Assembly: GCA_900554985.1 (NCBI GenBank)
Contig: USJQ01000068.1
Location: 1 to 6,304, forward strand
Source of the DNA: an uncultured Collinsella sp.
GTDB taxonomy: Bacteria; Actinomycetota; Coriobacteriia; Coriobacteriales; Coriobacteriaceae
Reading direction: 5' to 3'
Length of the DNA stretch: 6,304 nt
Under the pieces are notes generated by a model, which searched no databases, was not told the origin of the DNA, and saw only the letters and a list, made by a program, of their open reading frames with translations. This document shows positions 1 through 6,302 of the stretch, piece by piece (within the stretch, counting starts at the first letter, position 1; each line of letters opens with the position of its first letter). Both the position numbers and the translations under genes were made by a program.

Positions 1-7
1 TGGGAAC

Positions 8-49
8 AAAAAGCCCCGCCGGGCCTTGGTGTGAACTGCGCGGCGGGGC
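8..49 (-). terminator. Intrinsic terminator after fhs
   Basis: A perfect 9-bp GC stem joins 13-21 (GCCCCGCCG) to 41-49 (CGGCGGGGC) across a 19-base loop. Read on the minus strand it is followed at once by five T residues (complement of 8-12), then G and TT. It lies about 25 bases past the fhs stop codon, so it is well placed to end fhs and any transcript reading through from the ruv genes. There is no T-run on the other side, so it acts on the minus strand only. Confidence 0.9.
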
Positions 50-74
50 GGGCAAGCGGCTATGAGCAGCAGGC

Positions 75-1742
75 TTAGAACAGGCCGGTGATGTTGCCAT
101 CGTTGTCGACGTCGATGTTCTCGGCCGCGGGAACCTTGGGCAGGCCCGGCATGGTCAGAACGCTACCGGTCAGCGCGACCACAAAGTGGGCACCGGCGGA
201 AACCTTGAGCTCGCGCACGGTGATGCGGAAGCCCTCGGGAGCGCCCAGCGCCTTGGCGTTGTCGCTAAAGCTGTACTGGGTCTTGGCAACGCACACCGGC
301 AGGTTGCCAAAGCCGTTCTCGCGCAGCTCGGCGAGCTGGCGCTTGGCAGCCGGCGTAAAGTCGACGCCATCGGCGCGGTAGACCTTAGTGGCGACAGCCT
401 CGAGGGCGTCGGCCACATCGGCACCGCCCTCGTAGGCAAACTTGAGCTCGCTCGGCTGCTCGATCAGGCGCATGACCTCATCGGCCAGGTCGAGCGCGCC
501 CTCGCCGCCCTTAGCCCAAACCTCGGACAGCTTAACGTTGACACCGAGCTTCTGGCACTCGGACTCGATGAGGGCGAGTTCAGCCTCGGTGTCCGTCGGG
601 AAGCGGTTAATGGCAACCACGCAGGGCAGACCGTAGACGTTCTGAATATTGTCGACGTGGCGCAGCAGGTTGGGCATGCCGGCCTTGAGGGCCTCGAGGT
701 TCTCTTCGTTGAGGTCGGCCTTGGCGACACCGCCGTTGTACTTAAGCGCGCGGGCAGTGGCGACGACCACGACGGCGCTGGGACGAACGCCCGTCATGCG
801 ACACTTGATGTCCAGGAATTTCTCGGCGCCCAGGTCGGCACCAAAGCCGGCCTCGGTAATGGCGACATCGCCAAAACGCATAGCCATACGCGTGGCCATG
901 ATGGAGTTGCAGCCGTGGGCGATATTGGCGAAGGGACCGCCGTGGACAAACGCGGGCGTACCCTCGAGCGTCTGCACCAGATTGGGCTTGAGCGCATCCT
1001 TGAGCAGTGCGGCCATAGCTCCCTGGGCCTTAAGGTCGCGTGCGCGGACGGGCTCGCCGGCATAGCTGTAGCCGACAACGATCTCGCCCAAGCGCTCCTT
1101 AAGATCATTGATGCTCGTGGACAGGCACAGGATCGCCATGACCTCGGAGGCAACGGTGATATCGAAGCCGTCCTCGCGCGGCACGCCCTGGGCCTTGCCG
1201 CCAATACCGTCGATGACATGGCGCAGCTGGCGGTCGTTCATGTCGACGACGCGCTTCCAGGTGATGCGCTTAACATCGATACCGAGCTGGTTACCCTGCT
1301 GAATATGGTTGTCGAGCATGGCGGCCAGCAGGTTATTAGCGGCACCGATAGCGTGGAAGTCACCGGTAAAGTGCAGGTTGATGTCCTCCATGGGGATGAC
1401 CTGCGCCCAGCCGCCGCCGGCGGCACCGCCCTTGACGCCAAAGACGGGACCGAGCGAAGGCTCACGCAGGGCCACAGCACTCTTGACGCCGCGACGGCGC
1501 AGGCCATCGGCCAGACCGATGGTCGTGGTGGTCTTACCCTCGCCCGCAGGCGTGGGGTTGATGGCGGTCACGAGGACGAGCTTGGCCTGGTGATCGGTCG
1601 GCTCGTTGAGCAGTGAATAGTCGACCTTAGCCTTGTCGAAGCCGTACGGAATCAGGTGCTTTACGTCGACACCGGCGTTCTTGGCCACCTCGGTAATGGG
1701 CAGCGGTGTGACGGAACGTGCGATTTCGATGTCAGTAGGCAT
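75..1742 (-). CDS. fhs: Formate--tetrahydrofolate ligase
   Basis: This enzyme makes 10-formyl-tetrahydrofolate from formate, ATP and tetrahydrofolate in the cytoplasm, feeding purine, formyl-Met-tRNA and wider one-carbon metabolism. The protein is 555 residues, the usual family length. Visible motifs are the P-loop-like [11 protein letters not shown] at 64-74, REPSLGP at 93-99, the first family signature [11 protein letters not shown] at 102-112, [14 protein letters not shown] at 267-280, the second signature [12 protein letters not shown] at 327-338 and MPGLPK at 531-536 near the C-terminus. Phe300 and Trp409 sit where known enzymes stack the folate ring (by recalled alignment). The start at 1742 is chosen because AAAGGA lies 6 bases upstream and the N-terminus then reads MPTDIEIA. 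The frame stays open to 1826, but that stretch holds the likely promoter and reads unlike the family. One oddity is Trp112, where the signature normally has Tyr. The gene is last in the block, 131 bases after ruvB. Confidence 0.97.
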   Translation of the reverse strand: MPTDIEIARSVTPLPITEVAKNAGVDVKHLIPYGFDKAKVDYSLLNEPTDHQAKLVLVTAINPTPAGEGKTTTTIGLADGLRRRGVKSAVALREPSLGPVFGVKGGAAGGGWAQVIPMEDINLHFTGDFHAIGAANNLLAAMLDNHIQQGNQLGIDVKRITWKRVVDMNDRQLRHVIDGIGGKAQGVPREDGFDITVASEVMAILCLSTSINDLKERLGEIVVGYSYAGEPVRARDLKAQGAMAALLKDALKPNLVQTLEGTPAFVHGGPFANIAHGCNSIMATRMAMRFGDVAITEAGFGADLGAEKFLDIKCRMTGVRPSAVVVVATARALKYNGGVAKADLNEENLEALKAGMPNLLRHVDNIQNVYGLPCVVAINRFPTDTEAELALIESECQKLGVNVKLSEVWAKGGEGALDLADEVMRLIEQPSELKFAYEGGADVADALEAVATKVYRADGVDFTPAAKRQLAELRENGFGNLPVCVAKTQYSFSDNAKALGAPEGFRITVRELKVSAGAHFVVALTGSVLTMPGLPKVPAAENIDVDNDGNITGLF

Positions 1743-1748
1743 GGACGG

Positions 1749-1754
1749 TCCTTT
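1749..1754 (-). promoter_or_regulatory. Shine-Dalgarno site of fhs
   Basis: AAAGGA on the minus strand (within GAAAGGA) stands 6 bases before the ATG at 1742. It decides the start of fhs against the longer open frame reaching 1826. Confidence 0.75.
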
Positions 1755-1782
1755 CGTTACCGGATGAGAAAAAGACCAATTC

Positions 1783-1809
1783 AGCATAGCACGGGCGCGC
1801 AATAGTAAA
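1783..1809 (-). promoter_or_regulatory. Candidate promoter of fhs
   Basis: On the minus strand TATGCT (1788-1783) is preceded by TGC, giving an extended -10 of the TGnTATnnT kind. A weak -35 (TTTACT, 1809-1804) lies 15 bases upstream, or CTTTAC at 16 bases. Transcription would start near 1776 and give a leader of about 33 bases, too short for a riboswitch. The placement fits a promoter private to fhs. The call is by eye, and the short spacing makes the -35 doubtful. Confidence 0.45.
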
Positions 1810-1873
1810 GCACCCGCAACCGACAAACGGCGATATGTTTATCCAATGCTCAGCGATAGCCTACAAACCCGTC

Positions 1874-2941
1874 CTAAACGGTCGGCTCAATACCTAAGTG
1901 TTCAAAGGTGCGAAGCGTTGCCTGGCGGCCCTGGGGCGTGCGAATCATCAAGCCGCACTGCAGCAGATAAGGCTCATAGACATCTTCGAGCGTTCCCGGG
2001 TCCTCGCCCACCGCGCTGGCAAGCGTGGTCAAGCCCACGGCACGGCCGGAGAACGTCTTGGCGAGCGTCTCCAAAATGCGAATATCCATCCAGTCCAAGC
2101 CAAGCTCGTCGATCTCGAAGAACTCGAGTGCCTGACGGCAGATATCGAGCTCAATAGGCCCGTTGCCGCGCACCTGCGCATAGTCGCGCACGCGTTTGAA
2201 CAGCCGGTTGGCGAGGCGCGGCGTGCCACGCGAGCGCGAGCCGATCTCGAGCGCACTGGGGTGGTCGATTGTCACGCCCAGGATGGTTGCCGAGCGCGTG
2301 ACAATCTGCGCGAGCTCCTCGACGGTGTAGTAATCCAGGCGGTATGAGATGCCAAAGCGGTCGCGCAGCGGACCGGTCAGCATTCCAGAGCGCGTCGTCG
2401 CCGCCACCAGCGTAAACTTGGGAATATCCAGGCGAATCGAACGCGCCGCCGGACCCTTGCCGATCACGATATCGAGCGCAAAGTCCTCCATCGCAGGATA
2501 CAGGACCTCTTCGACCGAGCGGTTGAGGCGGTGGATCTCGTCGATAAACAGCACGTCACCCGGCTGCAAGTTAGTCAGGATGGCAGCCAGGTCGCCGGTA
2601 CGCGCAATAGCGGGGCCGCTCGTCGTCTTGATCTGAGCGCCCAGCTCGTTGGCGATAACCGTAGCCAGCGTGGTCTTGCCCAGACCCGGAGGGCCCGAGA
2701 AGATCACGTGGTCGAGCGTCTCGCCGCGGCTCTGCGCGGCCTCGATGAGCACGCGAAGGCTCTGCTTGATATGCTCCTGACCGCAGTAGTCGTCCAGGCG
2801 CTGGGGGCGCAGGGTACGGTCGACATCGAGGTCCTCGGGCGTCAGCTCCGAGCCCACCATGCGCTCACCGTGCGCCATGGATGCCGCCGGCGAGCTGCCG
2901 GGCGTCGCCCACAGGTCCTGAGAGTCATCGGCTTCCCACAT
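1874..2941 (-). CDS. ruvB: Holliday junction branch migration ATPase RuvB
   Basis: RuvB is the hexameric AAA+ motor that, loaded by RuvA, pumps DNA through Holliday junctions during recombinational repair. With the ATG at 2941 it has 355 residues. Visible are Walker A GPPGLGKT at 83-90, Walker B with FIDEIHRL at 132-139, sensor 1 AATTRSG at 180-186, the arginine-finger region GPLRDRFG at 190-197, sensor 2 [10 protein letters not shown] at 238-247 and a C-terminal winged-helix DNA-binding domain near 285-355. Nothing catalytic is missing. The N-terminus runs about 20 residues longer than E. coli RuvB before the conserved LRP, and internal Met22 or Met28 could be the true start. The ATG shares one base with the ruvA stop (TGATG). 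A GTG one codon upstream (2944) is an alternative. The Shine-Dalgarno site is weak (GGAATGGA), so translation is probably coupled to ruvA. Confidence 0.97.
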   Translation of the reverse strand: MWEADDSQDLWATPGSSPAASMAHGERMVGSELTPEDLDVDRTLRPQRLDDYCGQEHIKQSLRVLIEAAQSRGETLDHVIFSGPPGLGKTTLATVIANELGAQIKTTSGPAIARTGDLAAILTNLQPGDVLFIDEIHRLNRSVEEVLYPAMEDFALDIVIGKGPAARSIRLDIPKFTLVAATTRSGMLTGPLRDRFGISYRLDYYTVEELAQIVTRSATILGVTIDHPSALEIGSRSRGTPRLANRLFKRVRDYAQVRGNGPIELDICRQALEFFEIDELGLDWMDIRILETLAKTFSGRAVGLTTLASAVGEDPGTLEDVYEPYLLQCGLMIRTPQGRQATLRTFEHLGIEPTV

Positions 2942-3561
2942 CACGCATCCATTCCAAGTCGCTTAAGCGCCGCGCCGAGCAGATCCTCGACACGCATATT
3001 CTGCCCATCATACCCGCTCAGGGCAACATCGGTCTCCTGCGGGCTAAAGCCCATGGAAAGGAGCGCCGCACGGGCGTCATCGATCGCCGAAGGAGCGGCA
3101 GCAGGAACCGGCATCGCAACCTGGCCGGGAATCACGTCGACCGGCACAAAGCCCTTGTCCTTGGCAAAGGTGCTCTTGAGCTCCAGGATCAGACGCTGGG
3201 CAGTCTTTTTGCCCACACCGGGAACCTTGGCCATACCCTTGTCGTCCTCGGCCATCACCAGGGAATACAGCTGTCCCACGGTATAGGTGGAGAGCACGGC
3301 AAGCGCCAGGCGCGGACCGACGCCCGACACGGACACGAGCCGATCGAACATCGTGCGCTCGTCCTTGGAGGCAAAACCAAAGAGCGTCATGGCATCCTCG
3401 CGCACCTGCATACGAGTATAGAGGCGCACCTCGCCGCCGGGTGCAGGCAGCGTGGCGGCAGTGCTGCCCGAGATGCCGAGCTCAAAGCCCACGCCCGATA
3501 CATCGACAACGGCCGAGCTCATCGTGGCCTCGACAAGCGTTCCATGGAGCTGGGAGATCAT
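2941..3561 (-). CDS. ruvA: Holliday junction binding protein RuvA
   Basis: RuvA binds the four-way junction as a tetramer, holds it square-planar and recruits RuvB. The protein is 206 residues, normal for the family (about 200). Residues 1-63 form the OB-fold domain I. The acidic-pin residues Glu55 and Asp56 are present at the same numbers as in E. coli. Domain II has two helix-hairpin-helix motifs, [10 protein letters not shown] at 78-87 and [12 protein letters not shown] at 113-124. A Pro/Ala-rich flexible linker at about 138-158 leads to the small C-terminal domain III (about 159-206), which contacts RuvB. The ATG at 3561 overlaps the ruvC stop by one base (TGATG). A purine-rich AGAGAGGA lies 11 bases upstream inside ruvC, a slightly long spacing. 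It is the middle gene of ruvC-ruvA-ruvB. Confidence 0.97.
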   Translation of the reverse strand: MISQLHGTLVEATMSSAVVDVSGVGFELGISGSTAATLPAPGGEVRLYTRMQVREDAMTLFGFASKDERTMFDRLVSVSGVGPRLALAVLSTYTVGQLYSLVMAEDDKGMAKVPGVGKKTAQRLILELKSTFAKDKGFVPVDVIPGQVAMPVPAAAPSAIDDARAALLSMGFSPQETDVALSGYDGQNMRVEDLLGAALKRLGMDA

Positions 3562-4082
3562 CAGTATCCGGTTCCTCTCTGTTGATAGAACTCGCCACCG
3601 GTAAGCGCCCGGGTGCGGCTGAGGTTAACGTGACAGATGGCGCAGGCCAGGGCATCGGCGGCATGGTCGGGATGCGGGTCGTGATCGAGCTGCGTGAGCG
3701 TACGAACCATATACGCGACCTGCCGTTTGTCCGCGGCGCCGGTGCCCACAACGGCCTGCTTAATCTGCATAGGCGTGTACTCGCCAATCTCGAGCGCGCA
3801 TTCCGAAAGCGCCACGAGTGCAGCACCGCGGGCATGCGCCGTTGGGATGGCCGAGCGAACGTTGGCGCCAAAGTAAATGCTCTCGATAGCAGCGGTATCG
3901 GGTCGATAGCGCTCCACGACACCCTTGAGATCGCGGGCGATGTGAGACAGGCGCACCGCGAGCGGGCTTCCGGCACTGGTCTCAATACAACCGTAGGCAC
4001 GGCCGCGGACCTCGCCGCGTCGCTCCTCGATAATCCCCCAACCCGTATGGGCCAAACCGGGGTCGATACCCAAGATAACCAA
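3561..4082 (-). CDS. ruvC: Crossover junction endodeoxyribonuclease RuvC
   Basis: RuvC is the dimeric, metal-dependent resolvase that nicks Holliday junctions symmetrically. The protein is 173 residues, the normal length, with an RNase H-like fold. It opens with MVILGIDPGLAHTGWG, placing the first catalytic Asp at position 7. The second is Glu67 (AAIESIYFG). The C-terminal active-site motif is DHAADAL, giving His140 and Asp143. His at the third position matches the Thermus-type enzyme, where E. coli has Asp. The start codon is TTG. It is preferred because Asp falls at residue 7 as in characterised RuvC proteins, and GGGGAGG lies 5 bases upstream. No ATG or GTG offers a better family-like N-terminus. 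It is the first gene of the ruvCAB unit and sits about 60 bases behind a LexA-type operator. Confidence 0.97.
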   Translation of the reverse strand: MVILGIDPGLAHTGWGIIEERRGEVRGRAYGCIETSAGSPLAVRLSHIARDLKGVVERYRPDTAAIESIYFGANVRSAIPTAHARGAALVALSECALEIGEYTPMQIKQAVVGTGAADKRQVAYMVRTLTQLDHDPHPDHAADALACAICHVNLSRTRALTGGEFYQQRGTGY

Positions 4083-4087
4083 GCCAA

Positions 4088-4094
4088 CCTCCCC
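4088..4094 (-). promoter_or_regulatory. Strong Shine-Dalgarno site of ruvC
   Basis: GGGGAGG on the minus strand lies 5 bases before the TTG at 4082. This near-ideal match to the 16S rRNA tail supports the TTG as start and may compensate for the weak start codon. Confidence 0.75.
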
Positions 4095-4137
4095 TCGTCA
4101 CCAGCAAAGCACAAGGCAAGGCCCCGCGCATCATTCA

Positions 4138-4151
4138 CGAACGTCTGTTCT
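4138..4151 (-). promoter_or_regulatory. LexA (SOS) box controlling ruvCAB
   Basis: Minus-strand AGAACAGACGTTCG contains the perfect half-sites GAAC and GTTC separated by four bases (core 4139-4150). It matches the Gram-positive LexA consensus CGAACRNRYGTTCG at every position except the first base, including the RNRY spacer. It abuts the candidate -10 of ruvC and would cover the transcription start, the classic place for repression. LexA control of ruv genes is established in several bacteria. The site is read from the sequence, and its use by LexA here is inferred. Confidence 0.82.
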
Positions 4152-4160
4152 AGAATAACA
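4152..4160 (-). promoter_or_regulatory. Candidate extended -10 promoter of ruvCAB
   Basis: Minus-strand TGTTATTCT (4160-4152) reads as an extended -10, with TG one base before TATTCT. The -35 region, about 17 bases upstream (TAAGCA, 4180-4175), is poor, as extended -10 promoters tolerate. The start site would fall near 4145, inside the LexA box, leaving a leader of about 63 bases before the TTG of ruvC. Confidence 0.45.
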
Positions 4161-4191
4161 CAACGGGGCCAAGATGCTTAGTTGAAGTATC

Positions 4192-4216
4192 GGGGTTGGG
4201 AGCGAATCCCATCCCC
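4192..4216 (-). terminator. Stable hairpin after the NadE-like gene
   Basis: Four bases beyond the TAA stop, the minus strand reads GGGG-A-TGGGA, loop TTCGC, TCCCA-A-CCCC. That is 4 + 5 base pairs with a single A/A mismatch and a 5-base loop. It is well placed to be a 3' end or stabilising structure, but the following sequence (GATACTTCAACT) is not a T-run, so it is not a standard intrinsic terminator. It may end the transcript with help from Rho, or protect the 3' end after processing. Confidence 0.45.
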
Positions 4217-4219
4217 AGT

Positions 4220-6205
4220 TTAGTTCTGCGAGAAGAACGGAAACTGCCTCGGATCTATCGGCGGATGCGGCATCGGCGTGCCCTGGGGCCCACCCTGCGG
4301 TCCGCCCTGGCCGCCCATCATCTTTTCGATGGCGTCCTGGACCTCGCCCTCAAACTTTTTCATACCCTCATGCAGACGACGCTGGCCATCCTCGGAGCGC
4401 AGCTCCTCCATCTGCTCGGGCGAAATACCCAACAGGTCACCCAATATGCCCATCATCTCGCCACGCATGCGCTCGCTTGTATCCTCGTCGGCAAAGCGGT
4501 TCACCTCAGCGCGCGCCAGCGCATCGACCGTCATGCGTTCCTTGCCGCTCAGCCCCAGGTCGGACCACGCGAGCATGTACGGCCAGGCGCGCTCGACAAA
4601 CGAACGGGCCGAGACGCTCGGCGCCGTCGGCAGCATGCGGCGGGCGGCCTCGCCCTGACGCACGAGCATCAGCAGCAGCGAGCAAGCCTCGGGCTTGCCG
4701 GCGGCCATTGGGATATCGTCGAAGGGACGATTGCGGTCGACGTGTGACTCGAGCGCGCCATCAACCTCGCCCGGCTCGAGCCCACCGAGCAGCTGCGCCG
4801 CGCGATCGAGCATGTCGACCGGGCCGTCGAGCGTCGAGAGCGCCCGCGCCAGCACGCGCTCCATGCAATCTTCCACCGCGTTGAGCGTCACGAGCTCCTG
4901 CGGCACCACGGCAGACGTGCGGTTGCGCACGCGCGCCACAAACTCGAGCGTCGACAGGTACACATCACCAAAGGGCGCGTAATCGCCCTGGTAGCCACCG
5001 CAAAGCGCCGGTGCCGCCAACGCATACTCGGTCTTGGAAAGCGGGCTCAGAGCCATCGCGCCCAGCTCGAGCGCCGTATCCTCCAGCATGAGGCCCAGCG
5101 TACGCGAGCGCAGGCGCTCGGCATCGCCCGCTGACACATCGCGGTCGAGTACGCGCGCCGCATCCGGCGCATCGCGCTCAACCGTGCGAATATGCAGGCG
5201 CTCGGCAATCGCGCGAACGGCGGCACAACGGGCGGCCTCAGCCTCTTCCTGCGCTGGCGTAAAGATGCGGTTGCGGTCCAACACCAGGCCGATCACATTG
5301 CGCGAACCCAATGCATCGACAGCCAGCGCCGCAAGCAAGGACGACGGCAGATCGCCCTCGAGCGCCACCACGGCACGCGACGTGCCATGGGCACGGGCGT
5401 TATCGCGCACAGCGAGCACCAGCGCCTGCCACAACCACTCCTCGGAACGAAACTCGGGCAGCTCGTGGTCCTCCAGGGCATCGAGCATTACGCCGCGCTG
5501 AATCTCCTGAACCAGCAGGCTCTCTTCAAAACACGGCGCTTGGGCCACCACGCGCCCACAGTCGTCGAGTACAAACGACCCGCCGGTATACACCGACTCG
5601 TCATAGGCACCGACCGGCGCCATGCAGGCAAACCACACGCTGCGCTTGGATGCGATCTTGCGGTAGGCACCGCTGCGAACGGCGGCAATGGCGGCCGTCT
5701 CGCGGTCGGTCATATCAAACGCGTTGAACTGGAAATAGGCGATGAGGTCGACGCCGGTCGGCAGCATCTCGAGTTCGCGGTCCAAGTCGAAGATCACGGC
5801 GATGCGCACGCCGTCCACGTCGAAGACCGGCGGCGCCCAACGGGCATCGCCGTTCCCACCGCGCTGCAGGGCAATGCTCGAACGGGCCGGCACCACATGG
5901 CCGTCCTTGAGCATCATGTAGTCGAGCAGGGGCTGGCCCTCAAACGAAACCGCCGCGGGCACGATGCAGATCATATCGAGTTCTTGGATACGCTCGGCAA
6001 CACCGGTCAGACCCGTCAGCATGTCGTGCTCAAAGTCGGCAGCGCCCACCAGGCCGCCGGGCAGGGCACCCATAAAGAGCGGAGCCGGGACGCACAGCAC
6101 GCGCGCCCCGCGCTCGTGGGCCAAACGGGCCTGGTCCTCGATGCGACCGCAAATGCCCTCAATATCACCCAGGCGCATATCGATCTGTGCAAGTGCGAGC
6201 TTCAT
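4220..6205 (-). CDS. NAD+ synthetase (NadE)-like protein, probable pseudoenzyme
   Basis: The 661-residue protein follows the layout of glutamine-dependent NAD+ synthetase. Residues 1 to about 250 are a nitrilase-type glutaminase domain (opening MKLALAQIDMRLGD, with GGSFVLDDCGRVVAQAP at 208-224). Residues about 255-548 are a synthetase domain (LLAALAVDALG at 290-300, KTE at 391-393, GDYAPFGDVY at 407-416, and the terminal PSVSARSF at 529-536, resembling the family's final VSSRAF-type motif). The expected active site is gone. The glutaminase Glu is Ala41 (VPAP for FPEL), the Lys is near Ser110 and the Cys is near Phe139 (IFDL for ICED). The PP-loop SGGIDS reads EGDLPS at 283-288. A roughly 110-residue extension follows: acidic helices (about 555-630), then QGGP repeats and a Pro-rich end. 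The start at 6205 has GGAAAGGG 7 bases upstream. The frame is intact throughout, so this is not a decayed gene. A true NadE should exist elsewhere; the function here is unknown. Confidence 0.8.
   Translation of the reverse strand: MKLALAQIDMRLGDIEGICGRIEDQARLAHERGARVLCVPAPLFMGALPGGLVGAADFEHDMLTGLTGVAERIQELDMICIVPAAVSFEGQPLLDYMMLKDGHVVPARSSIALQRGGNGDARWAPPVFDVDGVRIAVIFDLDRELEMLPTGVDLIAYFQFNAFDMTDRETAAIAAVRSGAYRKIASKRSVWFACMAPVGAYDESVYTGGSFVLDDCGRVVAQAPCFEESLLVQEIQRGVMLDALEDHELPEFRSEEWLWQALVLAVRDNARAHGTSRAVVALEGDLPSSLLAALAVDALGSRNVIGLVLDRNRIFTPAQEEAEAARCAAVRAIAERLHIRTVERDAPDAARVLDRDVSAGDAERLRSRTLGLMLEDTALELGAMALSPLSKTEYALAAPALCGGYQGDYAPFGDVYLSTLEFVARVRNRTSAVVPQELVTLNAVEDCMERVLARALSTLDGPVDMLDRAAQLLGGLEPGEVDGALESHVDRNRPFDDIPMAAGKPEACSLLLMLVRQGEAARRMLPTAPSVSARSFVERAWPYMLAWSDLGLSGKERMTVDALARAEVNRFADEDTSERMRGEMMGILGDLLGISPEQMEELRSEDGQRRLHEGMKKFEGEVQDAIEKMMGGQGGPQGGPQGTPMPHPPIDPRQFPFFSQN
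4274..4309 (-). repeat. Tandem QGGP-coding repeat in the NadE-like tail
   Basis: Three consecutive 12-base units encode QGGP, QGGP and QGTP (residues 633-644) in the low-complexity C-terminal tail. The codons differ between copies (for example CAGGGCGGACCG and CAGGGTGGGCCC), so the peptide repeat is better kept than the DNA repeat. Confidence 0.7.
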
Positions 6206-6244
6206 GGCTCAGCCCTTTCCGTCGTAAACCATCGTTGTCGTAGT

Positions 6245-6275
6245 AAAAGCGCCGGCCGCATGATGCAGTCGGCGC
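6245..6275 (-). terminator. Hairpin with T-run upstream of the NadE-like gene
   Basis: On the minus strand GCGCCG (6275-6270) pairs with CGGCGC (6254-6249). Past an A/C mismatch, CTGC pairs with GCGG (one T/G wobble) around the loop ATCAT. TTTT (6248-6245) then follows. This is a good intrinsic terminator shape. It ends 40 bases before the NadE-like start, so it either ends an upstream gene beyond 6304 or acts as a leader attenuator for the NadE-like gene. Confidence 0.65.
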
Positions 6276-6296
6276 TCGCATGTGCATATGCTAGCT

Positions 6297-6302
6297 ATGA
6301 TA
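6297..6302 (-). promoter_or_regulatory. Possible -10 box upstream of the NadE-like gene
   Basis: Minus-strand TATCAT matches TATAAT at five of six positions. Its -35 would lie outside the window. If it is used, the transcript would begin near 6290 and carry the hairpin at 6245-6275 in its leader. This is weak evidence from a single hexamer. Confidence 0.2.

Larger units (their letters stand above)
4120..4170 (-). repeat. Inverted repeat flanking the SOS box
   Basis: Two exact 7-bp arms, CGGGGCC at 4164-4170 and GGCCCCG at 4120-4126, enclose 37 bases containing the candidate -10 and LexA box. On the minus strand the second arm is followed by a mildly T-rich stretch (TTGCCTTGTGCTTT). This could be a weak terminator for the upstream gene or a fold in the ruvC leader. 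A chance GC-rich match is also possible, because the loop is long. Confidence 0.3.

Noticed and set aside
186..1616. A 476-codon open frame on the plus strand opposite fhs
   Set aside because: It is a mirror of fhs codon bias in GC-rich DNA. It has no recognisable domain, a low-complexity Gly/Leu/Asp-rich product, and it lies wholly inside a well-identified gene.
1743..1826. Upstream extension of fhs by 28 residues
   Set aside because: It would place coding sequence over the likely promoter and Shine-Dalgarno site, and the added residues do not resemble the family N-terminus.
2942..2944. GTG one codon upstream as the ruvB start
   Set aside because: The adjacent ATG at 2941 makes the same TGATG overlap seen at ruvC/ruvA. 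The difference is only one residue and cannot be settled from sequence.
2531..3286. A 251-codon plus-strand open frame across ruvB and ruvA
   Set aside because: It is antisense to two certain genes, with no ribosome binding site or recognisable domain.
3482..4138. Alternative minus-strand frame of 218 codons overlapping ruvC
   Set aside because: It is out of frame with ruvC, rich in Arg/Ser/Pro as shadow frames in GC-rich DNA are, and it covers the SOS region.
4196..4747. Plus-strand open frame of 183 codons at the 3' end of the NadE-like gene
   Set aside because: It is antisense to an intact long gene, with no start context or known motif.
4220..6205. That the NadE-like gene is a broken pseudogene or sequencing artefact
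   Set aside because: The 661-codon frame is uninterrupted, motifs flanking each lost catalytic residue are in register, and the ribosome binding site is good. The changes are substitutions at specific sites and not frameshifts.
6283..6299. Imperfect palindrome around GCTAGC (CATAT-GCTAGC-TATG) as an operator
   Set aside because: It is short and AT-rich at the window edge, has one unmatched base, and no matching copy was noticed elsewhere in the window.
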